A program made the position numbers and the translations under genes. From contig JACYFD010000004.1 in NCBI GenBank assembly GCA_014803435.1, forward strand, positions 496,001 through 560,000: a stretch of 64,000 nt of DNA. The letters run 5' to 3'. This document shows, in pieces, positions 19,701 to 27,827 of this stretch. This stretch comes from Cellulosimicrobium terreum (lineage in GTDB: Bacteria; Actinomycetota; Actinomycetes; Actinomycetales; Cellulomonadaceae). Positions within the stretch are counted from its first letter, which is position 1. Each line of letters begins with the position of its first letter. The notes beneath the pieces were generated by a model. It was not told the origin of the DNA. It saw nothing but the letters and a program-made list of their open reading frames with translations, and made no database searches.

Positions 19701-20583
19701 GCCCGACGGGCGGCTCCTGCACGCCCGGGTCGTGGAGCCCAACGACAACATCTTCCTCATCCTCTCGGGGCACCGGCACGGCGTCGGCATCAACGTGCGC
19801 CAGGACGACGGCGAGGACAGCGGCATCGTGGAGCTCGTCGCCGACTACCAGGCGTACCTGGTCACGGCGGAGGAGGCCGGTCTCACCGAGGCCGGCGGGT
19901 ACACCCCCGAGCAGGGCCTGCGCTTCGGCGCGAGCTTCCTGCGCCTCCTGCAGTTCGACGTCGACCGGTCCGAGATGATCGTGGACACCTACTCGCCGTG
20001 GCTCGACGACTTCGCGGCGACCGAGTACGACGCCGACGGGCGCTACGACGGCCGGGAGGACGACTTCACCGTCCCGGTCGACCTGACGAGCCGCACGACG
20101 ACCCTGTCGACCGACAGCGTCTCCGTGCTCACGACGGGCGAGGAGATCGGCGTCGCGACCGTCGCCTCGGGCGAGGTCGCGAACGTGACGTGGGGCGACC
20201 TCGAGCCCGTCGCCGTCCACACCTGGACGGTGACGGCGACGAGCGCCGACGGCGGCGTCACGACCGCGCCGGTGCAGTCGTTCGTGACCGCAGCCACCGG
20301 CGGCGAGCTGGTCGTCACGACGACGGCCCGCACGCAGTGCATGGCCGGCAAGGCCCACGTCGCGGTGCGTGCCACGAACGACGACACCGTGCCCGTCGAC
20401 GTCACGCTCGAGACGCCGTACGGGACGCGGACCGTCGAGGGCGTCGAGCCGGGTACGTCCGCGTACCAGGCCTTCGCGGTGCGTTCCGCCGCCGTCGAGG
20501 CGGGCGTCGCGCACGTGAGCGCGACAGGTGACGGGAGGAGCGCCGAGCAGGACGTCGCATACGACGCGATCGACTGCGGCTGA
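16762..20583 (+). CDS. Large secreted calcineurin-like metallophosphoesterase
   Basis: A 1273-residue exported protein. A signal peptide (SVAALLGLSLTVGVLVPGAA) is followed by two tandem ~200-residue repeats, at about 16945-17580 and 17585-18235. Each contains LLVNG.RxD, CGDN.DDF and GDGSCGS with two cysteines. Ig-like beta segments follow. The phosphoesterase core has HFTDTQY (D776), HTGDVNEN (D824), LAGNHDNL (N869, H870), TH in LLTHDY and GHRHG (H1004, H1006), a complete two-metal site. The last ~88 residues match the C-terminal domain of the GH81 enzyme. The substrate is unknown. ATG 16762 is preferred over the GTG at 16720 because it places the basic signal-peptide n-region at the start. 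Confidence 0.88.
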   Translation: MRAQPHPHRTRRRRPERTSVAALLGLSLTVGVLVPGAAAAQGHVAGGAKPAASGTTAGIEEPSGTPTLSPSTGTFVDGTLAVASGPVQPGDSVQSLAVDGQELDAQAAPATAHLLFDVGSNSADVRFGNYLLVNGERVDIERTIVSERAALDVPADLLVQGENTVEFVTGPMASDCGDNFDDFDVTDVSLELLGDVADGSGNDFTYQLGDGSCGSNTVRTLTAELTFDLAPEPAATTGLTAELDTTTLENGAHSLVATTAAGLAATSAITVNNSAPGAPAILPVDGALLDGEQTFLATPPAGGERPTGIELDGEALDTTETLGAGSSVFVFTVGSNSIEARYVNHLLVNGQRIDLVDRDYVSETVRIDVPNGYLQAGRNTVRFVAGTFPGSCGDNRDDFSISGLGLEVTDGSATPVGVAPSYAIGDGSCGSDATKPREVDLVFDVVRAADAPASGLRAEVDTAQLADGEHTVTSATAGGLKASRTVTTDNTGPAVVSSTPQAGQTLRSAAPLAVEIDDASGVLDGPHVTLDGDVLEPGTPVGPGLEPGEHALVVTATDVLGNESTHEVAFTSAGVPDVPTDLVPADGTRDVDGSVDLGARVAVPGGGDATATFARVETTVPVVAAQGSVAEAPTTLHVEGEAAAPVDDLLPADDATLDSPATGDVAFQRFEIPAEGDVAGRTVRWEGVIDPQRVATLNVWDGEAWVPVASARGEVEGSTTLTGTLAPEHAHDGVVHVLVTGTDPFADSIADGVAGQQPTSFADPDDYDFSMVHFTDTQYLSEGAVEQETPEERAVWAQAYTDSAQWIVDNADERKIKYVAHTGDVNENYTRVPADEVMAAQIRGEYEFSSATQKILDDANIPNGVLAGNHDNLTGMDNGPGALFNEFYGPERYEALSEGWEDASYGGPWREDDNQNHYDLFTAGGLDFVAVYLSYGVTTEEADWADDLLKQYPDRNAILLTHDYLVPSTSPDGRGSEIATPDGRLLHARVVEPNDNIFLILSGHRHGVGINVRQDDGEDSGIVELVADYQAYLVTAEEAGLTEAGGYTPEQGLRFGASFLRLLQFDVDRSEMIVDTYSPWLDDFAATEYDADGRYDGREDDFTVPVDLTSRTTTLSTDSVSVLTTGEEIGVATVASGEVANVTWGDLEPVAVHTWTVTATSADGGVTTAPVQSFVTAATGGELVVTTTARTQCMAGKAHVAVRATNDDTVPVDVTLETPYGTRTVEGVEPGTSAYQAFAVRSAAVEAGVAHVSATGDGRSAEQDVAYDAIDCG

Positions 20584-20603
20584 CGGCACGCCCGGCATCT
20601 GCC

Positions 20604-20649
20604 CGACGACGGCCCGCACGCCCCGACCAGGGCGTGCGGGCCGTCGTCG
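20604..20649. terminator. Strong hairpin terminator after the metallophosphoesterase gene
   Basis: A stem of at least 18 perfect base pairs (20606-20623 with 20630-20647, ACGACGGCCCGCACGCCC) with a 6-base loop, 20 bases after the stop. Confidence 0.85.
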
Positions 20650-20658
20650 TGCCCCCCG

Positions 20659-20664
20659 TACGCT
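20659..20664 (+). promoter_or_regulatory. -10 box of trmB (leaderless)
   Basis: TACGCT, 6 bases, then the GTG at 20671. Confidence 0.45.
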
Positions 20665-20670
20665 GGTGCG

Positions 20671-21423
20671 GTGCCCGAGCCGACCCCCCGTTACCGCACC
20701 CAGCCCGTCTCGTTCGTGCGGCGCAGCGCCCGGCTCGGGCCGCGGTTGCAGCAATCCTGGGACGCCCACCACGAGCAGTACGTGCTCGAGGCACCGCGCG
20801 ACGTCGCACGCACCTCCGTCGACCCGTCGTTCGTGGTCGATCCCGAGGCCGTGTTCGGGCGTCGTGCACCGTTCGTCGTGGAGATCGGCTCCGGCCAGGG
20901 CGACGCCGTCGTGGCCGCGGCCGAGCGCGAGCCCGAGCGCGACTTCCTCGCGGTCGAGGTGTACCTCCCGGGGCTGGCGCGGACCGTCCACCGCTCCGCG
21001 CGCGCCGGCCTGACGAACGTGCGGCTGCTCCAGGTCAATGCGGTCGAGGTGCTCGCCTCGACGCTGCCGGCCGGGAGCGTCGACGAGCTGTGGGTGTTCT
21101 TCCCGGACCCGTGGCACAAGCAGCGCCACCACAAGCGGCGACTCGTCACGGACTCGTTCGCGCGCCTCGTCGAGCGGGTGCTGCGCGCGCCGGGCGGCAA
21201 CGGTCCGGACGGCGAGCGCGGCGGCACGCTGCGGCTCGCCACCGACTGGGCGGAGTACGCGCACCAGATGATCGCGGTGCTGGACGCGTCGCCCGGGCTG
21301 CGCAACGTGCACGGTGCGGGCGGCGTCGCACCGCGGTTCGAGGGCCGCGTGCTGACCGGGTTCGAGCGCAAGGGCGAGGTGGCGGGACGCACGATCACGG
21401 ACCTGGAGTACGTGCGTCGCTGA
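20671..21423 (+). CDS. trmB: tRNA (guanosine-46-N7)-methyltransferase
   Basis: A 250-residue SAM-dependent enzyme that makes m7G46 in the tRNA variable loop. The SAM site is VVEIGSGQGDAVVAAA, and VEVYLPGLARTVHRS is followed by the TrmB hallmark WVFFPDPWHKQRHHKRRLV. TGFERKGEVAGR near the end is also conserved. An N-terminal stretch of about 40 residues (RTQPVSFVRRSARLGPRLQQ) precedes the core, normal in actinobacteria. Confidence 0.96.
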   Translation: MPEPTPRYRTQPVSFVRRSARLGPRLQQSWDAHHEQYVLEAPRDVARTSVDPSFVVDPEAVFGRRAPFVVEIGSGQGDAVVAAAEREPERDFLAVEVYLPGLARTVHRSARAGLTNVRLLQVNAVEVLASTLPAGSVDELWVFFPDPWHKQRHHKRRLVTDSFARLVERVLRAPGGNGPDGERGGTLRLATDWAEYAHQMIAVLDASPGLRNVHGAGGVAPRFEGRVLTGFERKGEVAGRTITDLEYVRR

Positions 21424-21505
21424 CTCGCGGGGCGGGTTCCTGCGCGTCCGGGTCGCGTCTCGACAACGATGTCGGGAATCGCTGAAGTGGTCCTTGCGGA
21501 CTTCT

Positions 21506-21521
21506 GTGATCTACGGCACAT
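21506..21521. promoter_or_regulatory. CRP/GlxR-like binding site
   Basis: TGTGATCTACGGCACA matches TGTGANNTANNTCACA at every fixed position but one. It lies 70 bases before the DUF485-actP operon. A possible promoter (TTGCGG 21495-21500, 17 bases, CACATT 21518-21523) would overlap the site, so it may repress rather than activate. Confidence 0.6.
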
Positions 21522-21532
21522 TGTCGACGACG

Positions 21533-21549
21533 GGGCGACGGTCGCCCCG
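21533..21549. repeat. Inverted repeat in the actP leader
   Basis: GGGGCGAC-G-GTCGCCCC is a perfect dyad between the CRP-like site and the DUF485 start. It may be a second regulatory site. Its role is not evident. Confidence 0.4.
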
Positions 21550-21590
21550 GGCACGTGACGATGCGTGCTGCATGAGCCGACGGAGGCCTC

Positions 21591-21941
21591 ATGACCGACA
21601 CGACGGCCGAACCCCCACCGGGATCCGCCGAGGAGACCGACTACCAACGCGTCCAGCGCTCGCCGGAGTTCCAGGACCTGCGACGACGCTTCCGGAACTT
21701 CGTGTTCCCGATGACGGCCCTGTTCCTCGTCTGGTACTTCGTCTACGTCCTGCTCGCGAACTACGCGCACGACTTCATGAGCATCAAGGTCAGCGGCAAC
21801 ATCACCGTCGGCCTGCTGTTCGGCCTGGGGCAGTTCGTCTCGACGTTCGCGATCACGATGATCTACGCGAACTGGGCCAACAAGCGGTTCGACGCGGCCG
21901 CGGACGAGCTGCGCCGTGAGATCGAGGAGGACGAGCTGTGA
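21591..21941 (+). CDS. DUF485 membrane protein (symporter partner)
   Basis: A 116-residue protein with two membrane helices (FVFPMTALFLVWYFVYVLLA and VGLLFGLGQFVSTFAITMIY) and an acidic tail. It matches the DUF485/YjcH family, which is almost always encoded just before acetate-type solute:sodium symporters and is thought to assist them. ATG 21591 has CGGAGG seven bases upstream. It overlaps actP by four bases (GTGA). Confidence 0.92.
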   Translation: MTDTTAEPPPGSAEETDYQRVQRSPEFQDLRRRFRNFVFPMTALFLVWYFVYVLLANYAHDFMSIKVSGNITVGLLFGLGQFVSTFAITMIYANWANKRFDAAADELRREIEEDEL

Positions 21942-23584
21942 GCGCCCCCGTGCTGGCCGCCGAGGCCACCGACGTCGGCAACCCGGTCGTCAACATCGCG
22001 ATCTTCGCGGTGTTCGTCGCCGTGACCCTCGTGATCGTGCTGCGCGCGTCGCGCCAGAACAAGTCCGCCGCCGACTACTACGCGGGCGGGCGCAACTTCA
22101 CCGGACCGCAGAACGGCACCGCCATCGCGGGCGACTACCTGTCCGCCGCCAGCTTCCTCGGCATCTGCGGCGCCATCGCCATCAACGGCTACGACGGGTT
22201 CCTCTACTCGATCGGCTTCCTCGTCGCGTGGCTCGTCGCGCTCCTGCTCGTCGCCGAGCTCCTGCGCAACACCGGCAAGTTCACGATGGCGGACGTCCTG
22301 TCGTTCCGCCTCAAGCAGCGCCCCGTGCGCATGGCCGCGGCGCTCGCGACGCTCACCGTCGTCTTCTTCTACCTGCTCGCCCAGATGGCCGGCGCCGGCG
22401 GCCTCGTCGCGCTGCTCCTGGGCATCGACACGACCGCGGGGCAGAGCCTCGTCGTCGCGGTCGTCGGCGCGCTGATGATCCTCTACGTGCTCGTCGGCGG
22501 CATGAAGGGCACCACGTGGGTGCAGATCATCAAGGCGATCCTGCTCATCGCGGGTGCCGCCGTCATGACGTTCTGGGTCCTGGCCAAGTTCGGGTTCAAC
22601 ATCTCCGACCTGCTCCAGGGCGCGATCGACATGGCCGGTCCCGGTGGCGAGGCGCTGATCGAGCCCGGCAAGCAGTACGGCGCCACCGGCACCACCAAGC
22701 TCGACTTCCTCTCCCTGGCGCTCGCGCTCGTGCTCGGCACCGCCGGGCTGCCGCACGTCCTCATGCGCTTCTACACCGTGCCGTCGGCCAAGGAGGCCCG
22801 CCGCTCGGTCGTGTGGGCGATCTGGCTCATCGGCATCTTCTACCTGTTCACGCTCGTCCTCGGCTACGGCGCAGGAGCGCTCGTCGGTCCGGAGACCATC
22901 AGCGCGGCACCAGGGGGCGTCAACTCCGCGGCGCCGCTCCTCGCGTTCGCGCTCGGCGGGGAGATTCTGCTCGGGTTCATCTCGGCGGTGGCGTTCGCGA
23001 CGATCCTCGCGGTCGTCGCGGGGCTCACCATCACGGCCGCGGCGAGCTTCGCGCACGACATCTACGCCAACGTCATCAAGAAGGGCGAGGTCAAGCCTGA
23101 CGGCGAGGTGCGCGTCGCGCGGATCACGGTCGTCGTCATCGGGATCCTTGCGATCCTCGGCGGCATCTTCGCGCAGGGCCAGAACGTCGCGTTCCTCGTG
23201 GCGCTCGCGTTCGCCGTCGCGGCCAGCGCGAACCTGCCGACGATCCTGTACTCGCTGTTCTGGAAGCGGTTCAACACGTCGGGCGCGCTGTGGAGCATGT
23301 ACGGCGGGCTGATCTCCTGCATCGTGCTCATCGTGTTCTCGCCGGTCGTCTCCGGCAAGGTCGACCCGGAGACGGGGGCGAGCCTGTCGATGATCAAGAA
23401 CGTCGACATCGACTTCGCGATCTTCCCCCTGAGCAACCCGGGCATCATCTCCATCCCGCTCGCGTTCCTCCTCGGGATCATCGGGACCTACCTGAGCAAG
23501 GAGAAGGCCCACCCGGAGAAGTTCGCGGAGATGGAGGTGCGCTCGCTCACCGGCGCCGGCGCCGAAAAGGCTGTCTCGCACTGA
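21938..23584 (+). CDS. actP: Cation/acetate symporter (SSS family, ActP-like)
   Basis: A 548-residue sodium:solute symporter with 13-14 hydrophobic segments. NGTAIAGDYLSAASFLGICG is the conserved SSS/ActP substrate region, followed by YSIGFLVAWLVALLLVAELL, GLPHVLMRFYTVPSAKEARR and LPTILYSLFWKRFNTSGAL. These fit the acetate/monocarboxylate branch. The GTG start is coupled to the DUF485 stop. The CRP-like site upstream suggests carbon-source control. Confidence 0.92.
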   Translation: MSAPVLAAEATDVGNPVVNIAIFAVFVAVTLVIVLRASRQNKSAADYYAGGRNFTGPQNGTAIAGDYLSAASFLGICGAIAINGYDGFLYSIGFLVAWLVALLLVAELLRNTGKFTMADVLSFRLKQRPVRMAAALATLTVVFFYLLAQMAGAGGLVALLLGIDTTAGQSLVVAVVGALMILYVLVGGMKGTTWVQIIKAILLIAGAAVMTFWVLAKFGFNISDLLQGAIDMAGPGGEALIEPGKQYGATGTTKLDFLSLALALVLGTAGLPHVLMRFYTVPSAKEARRSVVWAIWLIGIFYLFTLVLGYGAGALVGPETISAAPGGVNSAAPLLAFALGGEILLGFISAVAFATILAVVAGLTITAAASFAHDIYANVIKKGEVKPDGEVRVARITVVVIGILAILGGIFAQGQNVAFLVALAFAVAASANLPTILYSLFWKRFNTSGALWSMYGGLISCIVLIVFSPVVSGKVDPETGASLSMIKNVDIDFAIFPLSNPGIISIPLAFLLGIIGTYLSKEKAHPEKFAEMEVRSLTGAGAEKAVSH

Positions 23585-23596
23585 CGGTCGCGCGGG

Positions 23597-23602
23597 TACG
23601 GT
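23597..23602 (+). promoter_or_regulatory. -10 box of the P-loop kinase gene (leaderless)
   Basis: TACGGT, 7 bases, then the ATG at 23610. Confidence 0.45.
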
Positions 23603-23609
23603 CCGGGGC

Positions 23610-24194
23610 ATGACGAGTGCCCCGGACCTGCCCGACGCCGTCACTGCTCTACCCGCCGTCACTGCCGTCCCCGCCGGCTCTGTCCTGGTCGTGACCGGGG
23701 CGATGGCCGCGGGCAAGTCGACGGTCGCCGACGCGCTCGCGCGCAGCCTGCCGCTCGCCGCCCACGTGCGGGGCGACATGTTCCGCCGGTTCGTCGTCAG
23801 CGGGCAGGCGTCGATGGACCCGCCCCTGTCGGCCGCCGGGCGCGCCCAGCTCGACCTGCGCCACGCGCTCGCCGCCCAGGCCGCGGACACGTACGCGGCG
23901 GCCGGCATCACCGCCGTCGTGCAGGACATCCTCCTGGGCCCGGACCTGGTCCGGTTCACCGAGCGGGTACGCACCCGGCCCTGCTACGCCGTCGTGCTGA
24001 CGCCCGACGCCTCGACCCTCGCCGCGCGCGACTCCGCGCGGCACAAGCGGGGGTACGGGGCGTGGAGCGCGGACGAGTTCGCCGCCGAGGCCCGCGCGAC
24101 GCCCGGTGGCCTGCACGTCGACACGACCGGGTGGACGGCTGAGCAGACCGTGCGGCACGTCCTCGCCCACCTGGGGGACGCGCGGGTGTCGTGA
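23610..24194 (+). CDS. P-loop kinase-like AAA protein
   Basis: A 194-residue small nucleotide kinase-like protein. The Walker A is VVTGAMAAGKSTVADALAR, and RGDMFRRFVVSG gives a conserved Asp. A lid region with basic residues follows (ARDSARHKRGYGAW). The architecture is like the chloramphenicol phosphotransferase/shikimate-kinase-type P-loop proteins that phosphorylate small molecules. The substrate cannot be inferred from the neighbours. Confidence 0.8.
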   Translation: MTSAPDLPDAVTALPAVTAVPAGSVLVVTGAMAAGKSTVADALARSLPLAAHVRGDMFRRFVVSGQASMDPPLSAAGRAQLDLRHALAAQAADTYAAAGITAVVQDILLGPDLVRFTERVRTRPCYAVVLTPDASTLAARDSARHKRGYGAWSADEFAAEARATPGGLHVDTTGWTAEQTVRHVLAHLGDARVS

Positions 24195-24233
24195 CCTCGT
24201 GCGCAGGTCGGCCCGCCGGGCGACGATGAGGAC

Positions 24234-25787
24234 ATGACGACCGACACCGCGACCCCCTCCGGCCCCGAACCCGACGAGACGTTCGACGTGATCGTGATCG
24301 GCGGTGGTCCCGTCGGCGAGAACGTCGCCGACCGCGCCGGTCGGACCGGGCTCAGCGTCGCCCTCGTCGAGGCCGAGCTGCTCGGCGGCGAGTGCTCCTA
24401 CTGGGCGTGCATGCCGTCCAAGGCGCTCCTGCGGCCCGGTGCGGCACGCGCCGAGCTCGCGGGCGTACCGGGTGCGGGAGAGCCGGGCGACCTGGACGTC
24501 GCGGCCGTGCTCGCGTGGCGCGACTCGATGACCTCCGACTGGGACGACGCCGGCCAGGTGGCGTGGATCGAGGGCGTCGGGGTCACGCTCGTCCGGGGCC
24601 TGGGGCGCGTCGTCGGGCCGCGTCGGGTCGAGGTGGTTGCCGAGGACGCCGACGCCGACCTCGACGGGCTCCCGGCCCGGCGGGTCCTCCAGGCCCGGTA
24701 CGCCGTGGTCGCCGCGACCGGCAGCGTGCCCGTCCTGCCCGACGTTCCCGGCCTCGCCGACGCGAACCCGTGGACGAGCCGCGAGGCGACGAGCGTCGAG
24801 GACGTCCCGGGGTCGGTCGCGATCATCGGCGGCGGCGTCGTCGCGTGCGAGATGGCGTTCGCGCTCACGGACCTCGGGTCGCGCGTCACCGTGCTGTCAC
24901 GCGGCCCGCTCCTGGGCCGCACGGAACCCTGGGCGGGCGAGGCCGTCGCCGCATCGCTGCGCGACCTCGGCGTCGACGTACGGATCGGGGTGGGCGCCAC
25001 GTCCGTCACCACCCTGCCCGACGGCGGCGCCCGGCTCGAGCTCGCGGCTGCGGGCCACGGCGGCGGCGGGGACGCGCCGGACCTCGCCGCCGTGGAGACG
25101 GCCCGCGTGCTGGTCGCGACCGGTCGTGCACCCCGGACGCAGGACCTCGGGGTCGACGCCCTCGGGCTCGCCCCGGGCCGTGCGCTCCAGGTGGACGACT
25201 CGATGCTCGTGCAGGGGGTCGAGGGTGGCTGGCTCTACGCCGCCGGCGACGTCACGGGTCGGGTGGCGACAACCCACCAGGGCAAGTATCAGGGCCGCGT
25301 CGCCGGCGACGTCGTCGCGGCACGCTTCGGGGACCCGGACGCCGAGGGGGCACCGACCGCGGGGGAGCGGCCGCCCGCCGTCGGCGCGCAGCCGGAGCCG
25401 TGGTCGCGGTTCGCCGCGACCGCCGACCACGTCGCGTCGCCCCAGGTGGTCTTCACGCGGCCCGAGGTCGCGGCCGTCGGGCACACGGAGGCGTCCGCGC
25501 GCGACGCCGGCCTCGACGTGCGGGTCGTGCAGTACGACCTCGCGAACGTCGCCGGGGCGTCCGTGCGGGCGTCGGACTACGCCGGGACGGCGCAGCTCGT
25601 GGTGGACGTGGCACGCGAGGTCGTCGTGGGCGCCACCTTCGTCGGCCCCGACGCGGCGGAGATGCTGCACGCCGCGACGATCGCCGTCGTCGGCGAGGTC
25701 CCGCTGCGCAGGCTGTGGCACGCCGTACCCTCCTACCCGACGGTGAGCGAGGTCTGGCTCCGCTTCGGCGAGGAGTACGGGCTGTGA
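24234..25787 (+). CDS. FAD-dependent pyridine nucleotide-disulfide oxidoreductase
   Basis: A 517-residue flavoprotein of the lipoamide dehydrogenase/mercuric reductase fold. DVIVIGGGPVGENVADRAGR binds FAD, GGECSYWACMPSKALLRP carries the redox CX4C disulfide, VAIIGGGVVACEMAFAL is the NAD(P) Rossmann motif and LYAAGDVTGR the second FAD motif. The C-terminal active-site stretch reads HAVPSYPTVSE where classical enzymes have HAHPTLSE, so the base histidine next to Pro-Thr is replaced by Tyr. This points to a subfamily with different chemistry. Electron partner unknown; not clearly in an operon. Confidence 0.88.
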   Translation: MTTDTATPSGPEPDETFDVIVIGGGPVGENVADRAGRTGLSVALVEAELLGGECSYWACMPSKALLRPGAARAELAGVPGAGEPGDLDVAAVLAWRDSMTSDWDDAGQVAWIEGVGVTLVRGLGRVVGPRRVEVVAEDADADLDGLPARRVLQARYAVVAATGSVPVLPDVPGLADANPWTSREATSVEDVPGSVAIIGGGVVACEMAFALTDLGSRVTVLSRGPLLGRTEPWAGEAVAASLRDLGVDVRIGVGATSVTTLPDGGARLELAAAGHGGGGDAPDLAAVETARVLVATGRAPRTQDLGVDALGLAPGRALQVDDSMLVQGVEGGWLYAAGDVTGRVATTHQGKYQGRVAGDVVAARFGDPDAEGAPTAGERPPAVGAQPEPWSRFAATADHVASPQVVFTRPEVAAVGHTEASARDAGLDVRVVQYDLANVAGASVRASDYAGTAQLVVDVAREVVVGATFVGPDAAEMLHAATIAVVGEVPLRRLWHAVPSYPTVSEVWLRFGEEYGL

Positions 25788-25840
25788 CCCGCCCCGTCCC
25801 GGTGCGGGTGGTCCGCAACGCACGCGCAACCTGCGTCGCC

Positions 25841-25846
25841 TAGGCT
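25841..25846 (+). promoter_or_regulatory. -10 box of the ATP-grasp gene (leaderless)
   Basis: TAGGCT, 6 bases, then the GTG at 25853. Confidence 0.45.
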
Positions 25847-25852
25847 CGGCGC

Positions 25853-26776
25853 GTGACGACCGAGAACACCGCGCCCCGCGTCGCCCTCGCGACCTGCTCC
25901 GTCCTGCCCGACCTCGACCCCGACGACGCGCCCCTGGTGGGCGCGCTCGCGAACCGCGGCGTGACCGCGGAGCCGACGGTCTGGGACGACCCCGACGTCG
26001 ACTGGGACGCCTACGCGGCCGTCGTCGTCCGCTCCACGTGGGACTACTCGGCGCGGCGCGACGAGTTCGTCGCGTGGGCGGAGCGTGTCCCGCGTCTCCT
26101 CAACGCGGCGGACGTGCTGCGCTGGAACACCGACAAGGGCTACCTGCGAGAGCTCGACGCCGCAGGCGTCCCCGTCATCCCGACGCTGTGGCTCGACCCG
26201 GCGCGCAACCTCTCGTCCCGCGCGATCCACACCCGCCTGCCCGCGCAGGGCGACTTCGTGATCAAGCCCGTGGTGAGCGCCGGCGCGAAGGACACGGGCC
26301 GCTACCAGCCCGGCGAGGCGCACTCGCGCGGGCTCGCGATCCAGCACGCCAAGACGCTGCTGGAGTCCGGGCGCGAGGTCATGGTGCAGCCGTACGTGAC
26401 GAGCGTCGACACGGCGGGGGAGACGCGGCTCGTGTTCTTCGGTGGCGAGCTGTCCCACGCCGCGCGGAACAAGGCGCACCTGACCGGGCCGCACCGTCCG
26501 ACGCGCGGGCTCTACCCCGAGGAGCAGACGTCGTCGTTCGAGGCGTCGGACGAGCAGGTGGAGGTCGCTCGCCGCGCTCTCCAGGTCGCGGCCGACTCCC
26601 TGGCGGGGGGCGACGTGGCGAGCTTCCTGTACGCGCGCGTCGACCTGGTGACGGGGGACGAGGGCACGCCCGTCGTCATCGAGCTCGAGCTCACGGAGCC
26701 GTCGCTCTTCCTGTCGCTCGCGCCGGGCGCGCTCGACCGGTTCGCGGACGCGATCGAGGCGCGCGTCGCCGGCTGA
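25853..26776 (+). CDS. ATP-grasp domain protein (RimK/glutathione synthetase-like)
   Basis: A 307-residue probable carboxylate-amine ligase. The N-terminal pre-grasp part ends VVVRSTWDYSARRDEFVAWA. The ATP-grasp part shows GDFVIKPVVSAGAKDTGRY (ATP-binding lysine), EVMVQPYVTSVDTAGETRLV and VVIELELTEPSLFLSLAPGA (metal-binding acidic residues). This arrangement resembles DcsG (cycloserine synthetase)-like proteins, but no cycloserine genes lie nearby, so the product is unknown. It may build a small amide or peptide. Confidence 0.82.
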   Translation: MTTENTAPRVALATCSVLPDLDPDDAPLVGALANRGVTAEPTVWDDPDVDWDAYAAVVVRSTWDYSARRDEFVAWAERVPRLLNAADVLRWNTDKGYLRELDAAGVPVIPTLWLDPARNLSSRAIHTRLPAQGDFVIKPVVSAGAKDTGRYQPGEAHSRGLAIQHAKTLLESGREVMVQPYVTSVDTAGETRLVFFGGELSHAARNKAHLTGPHRPTRGLYPEEQTSSFEASDEQVEVARRALQVAADSLAGGDVASFLYARVDLVTGDEGTPVVIELELTEPSLFLSLAPGALDRFADAIEARVAG

Positions 26777-26784
26777 CCCCCGCG

Positions 26785-26811
26785 CCGGCCGGGGCGACCC
26801 GCCCCGGCCGG
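26785..26811. terminator. Bidirectional terminator, ATP-grasp / osmoprotectant operon
   Basis: CCGGCCGGGGCG pairs perfectly with CGCCCCGGCCGG around ACC, between two convergent genes. Confidence 0.75.
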
Positions 26812-26820
26812 TCGGTCGGA

Positions 26821-27735
26821 TCAGGCCAGGTCGTTGTCCGCGAGCCAGTCGGCGGCGATGTCCTCGGACGAGCGCTCGTCGACCGTCGACTCGACGTTGA
26901 GGGCGATGAGGCCCTCGGGCGTGAGCGCGGCGCTGACGGGGTTGATGACGTCGGCGATCTCGTCGGCGATGTCCGCGTTCACCAGGGGCACGACGTTCGA
27001 GGAGAGGAACATGCTCTCGGGGTCGTCGAGGGTGACGAGGCCCTCGGTCTGGATGCGCGGGTCGGCGCTGAAGACGTCGGCGATGTTCACCGTCCCGGCG
27101 ACGAGGTCCTGCACGGTCGTGTCGCCGGTCGCGGTGAAGGACACGTCGACGCCGTAGAGGTCCTTCAGACCCTGCGGGCCGTACGGTCGCTGCTCGAGCT
27201 CGGGCGGGCCGCCGACGGTGAGGTCGACGTCCAGGCCGGCGAGGTCGGCGAGGCTGCTCACACCGTTCTCGTCCGCGAACTCCTGGGTGACGTTGTAGGA
27301 GTCCTGGTCGGTCGCCGTGGACTGCTCGAGCACGGTCAGGCCGTCAGGGAGAGCCTCCTGGAGCTCCGCGTACACGTCGTCGGGGGACGTGGCCTCGGTG
27401 TCGGGGGAGTAGAACTGCAGGAGGTTTCCCGTGTACTCGGGGAAGAGCTGCACCTCGCCGCTCTCGAGCGCCGGCATGTACGCGTCGCGCTGGCCGATGG
27501 TGAAGTTGCGCTCGACCGTGAAGTCGTTCGCCTCCAGCGCCTGGGCGTAGATCTCCGCGATGATCTCGTTCGAGTAGTACGCCTGGGAGCCGATGACGAT
27601 GGTGTCGGTGGACGCCGACCCGCCGTCGCCGGTGTCGGCTGCGAGCGGGTCGGAGTCGCCGCCGCACGCGCTGAGCGCGAGGGCGGTGGCCGCGGCGCCG
27701 GCGACGAGGAGGACGGTGCGTCGTGTGGTGCGCAT
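26821..27735 (-). CDS. Osmoprotectant (glycine betaine/choline) ABC transporter substrate-binding lipoprotein
   Basis: A 304-residue OpuC/ProX-type binding protein. The signal peptide ends in the lipobox ALSAC (C24). The mature part starts IVIGSQAYYSNEIIAEIYAQ and includes EYTGNLLQFYS, a hallmark of quaternary-amine binding proteins, plus IADVFSADPRIQTEGLVTL. It is the last of four leftward genes, with the two permeases and the ATPase upstream (the gap to the nearest permease is 92 bases). ATG 27735 has AAAGGGA upstream. Confidence 0.93.
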   Translation of the reverse strand: MRTTRRTVLLVAGAAATALALSACGGDSDPLAADTGDGGSASTDTIVIGSQAYYSNEIIAEIYAQALEANDFTVERNFTIGQRDAYMPALESGEVQLFPEYTGNLLQFYSPDTEATSPDDVYAELQEALPDGLTVLEQSTATDQDSYNVTQEFADENGVSSLADLAGLDVDLTVGGPPELEQRPYGPQGLKDLYGVDVSFTATGDTTVQDLVAGTVNIADVFSADPRIQTEGLVTLDDPESMFLSSNVVPLVNADIADEIADVINPVSAALTPEGLIALNVESTVDERSSEDIAADWLADNDLA

Positions 27736-27827
27736 GGGGGTCCCTTTCTCAGGTGAGCGTCCAGGAGGACGGGCTCGGGATAGGTCGGGTCTCGACAGGG
27801 TCAGGTGGCTCGGACGGTCCGGAGGAG

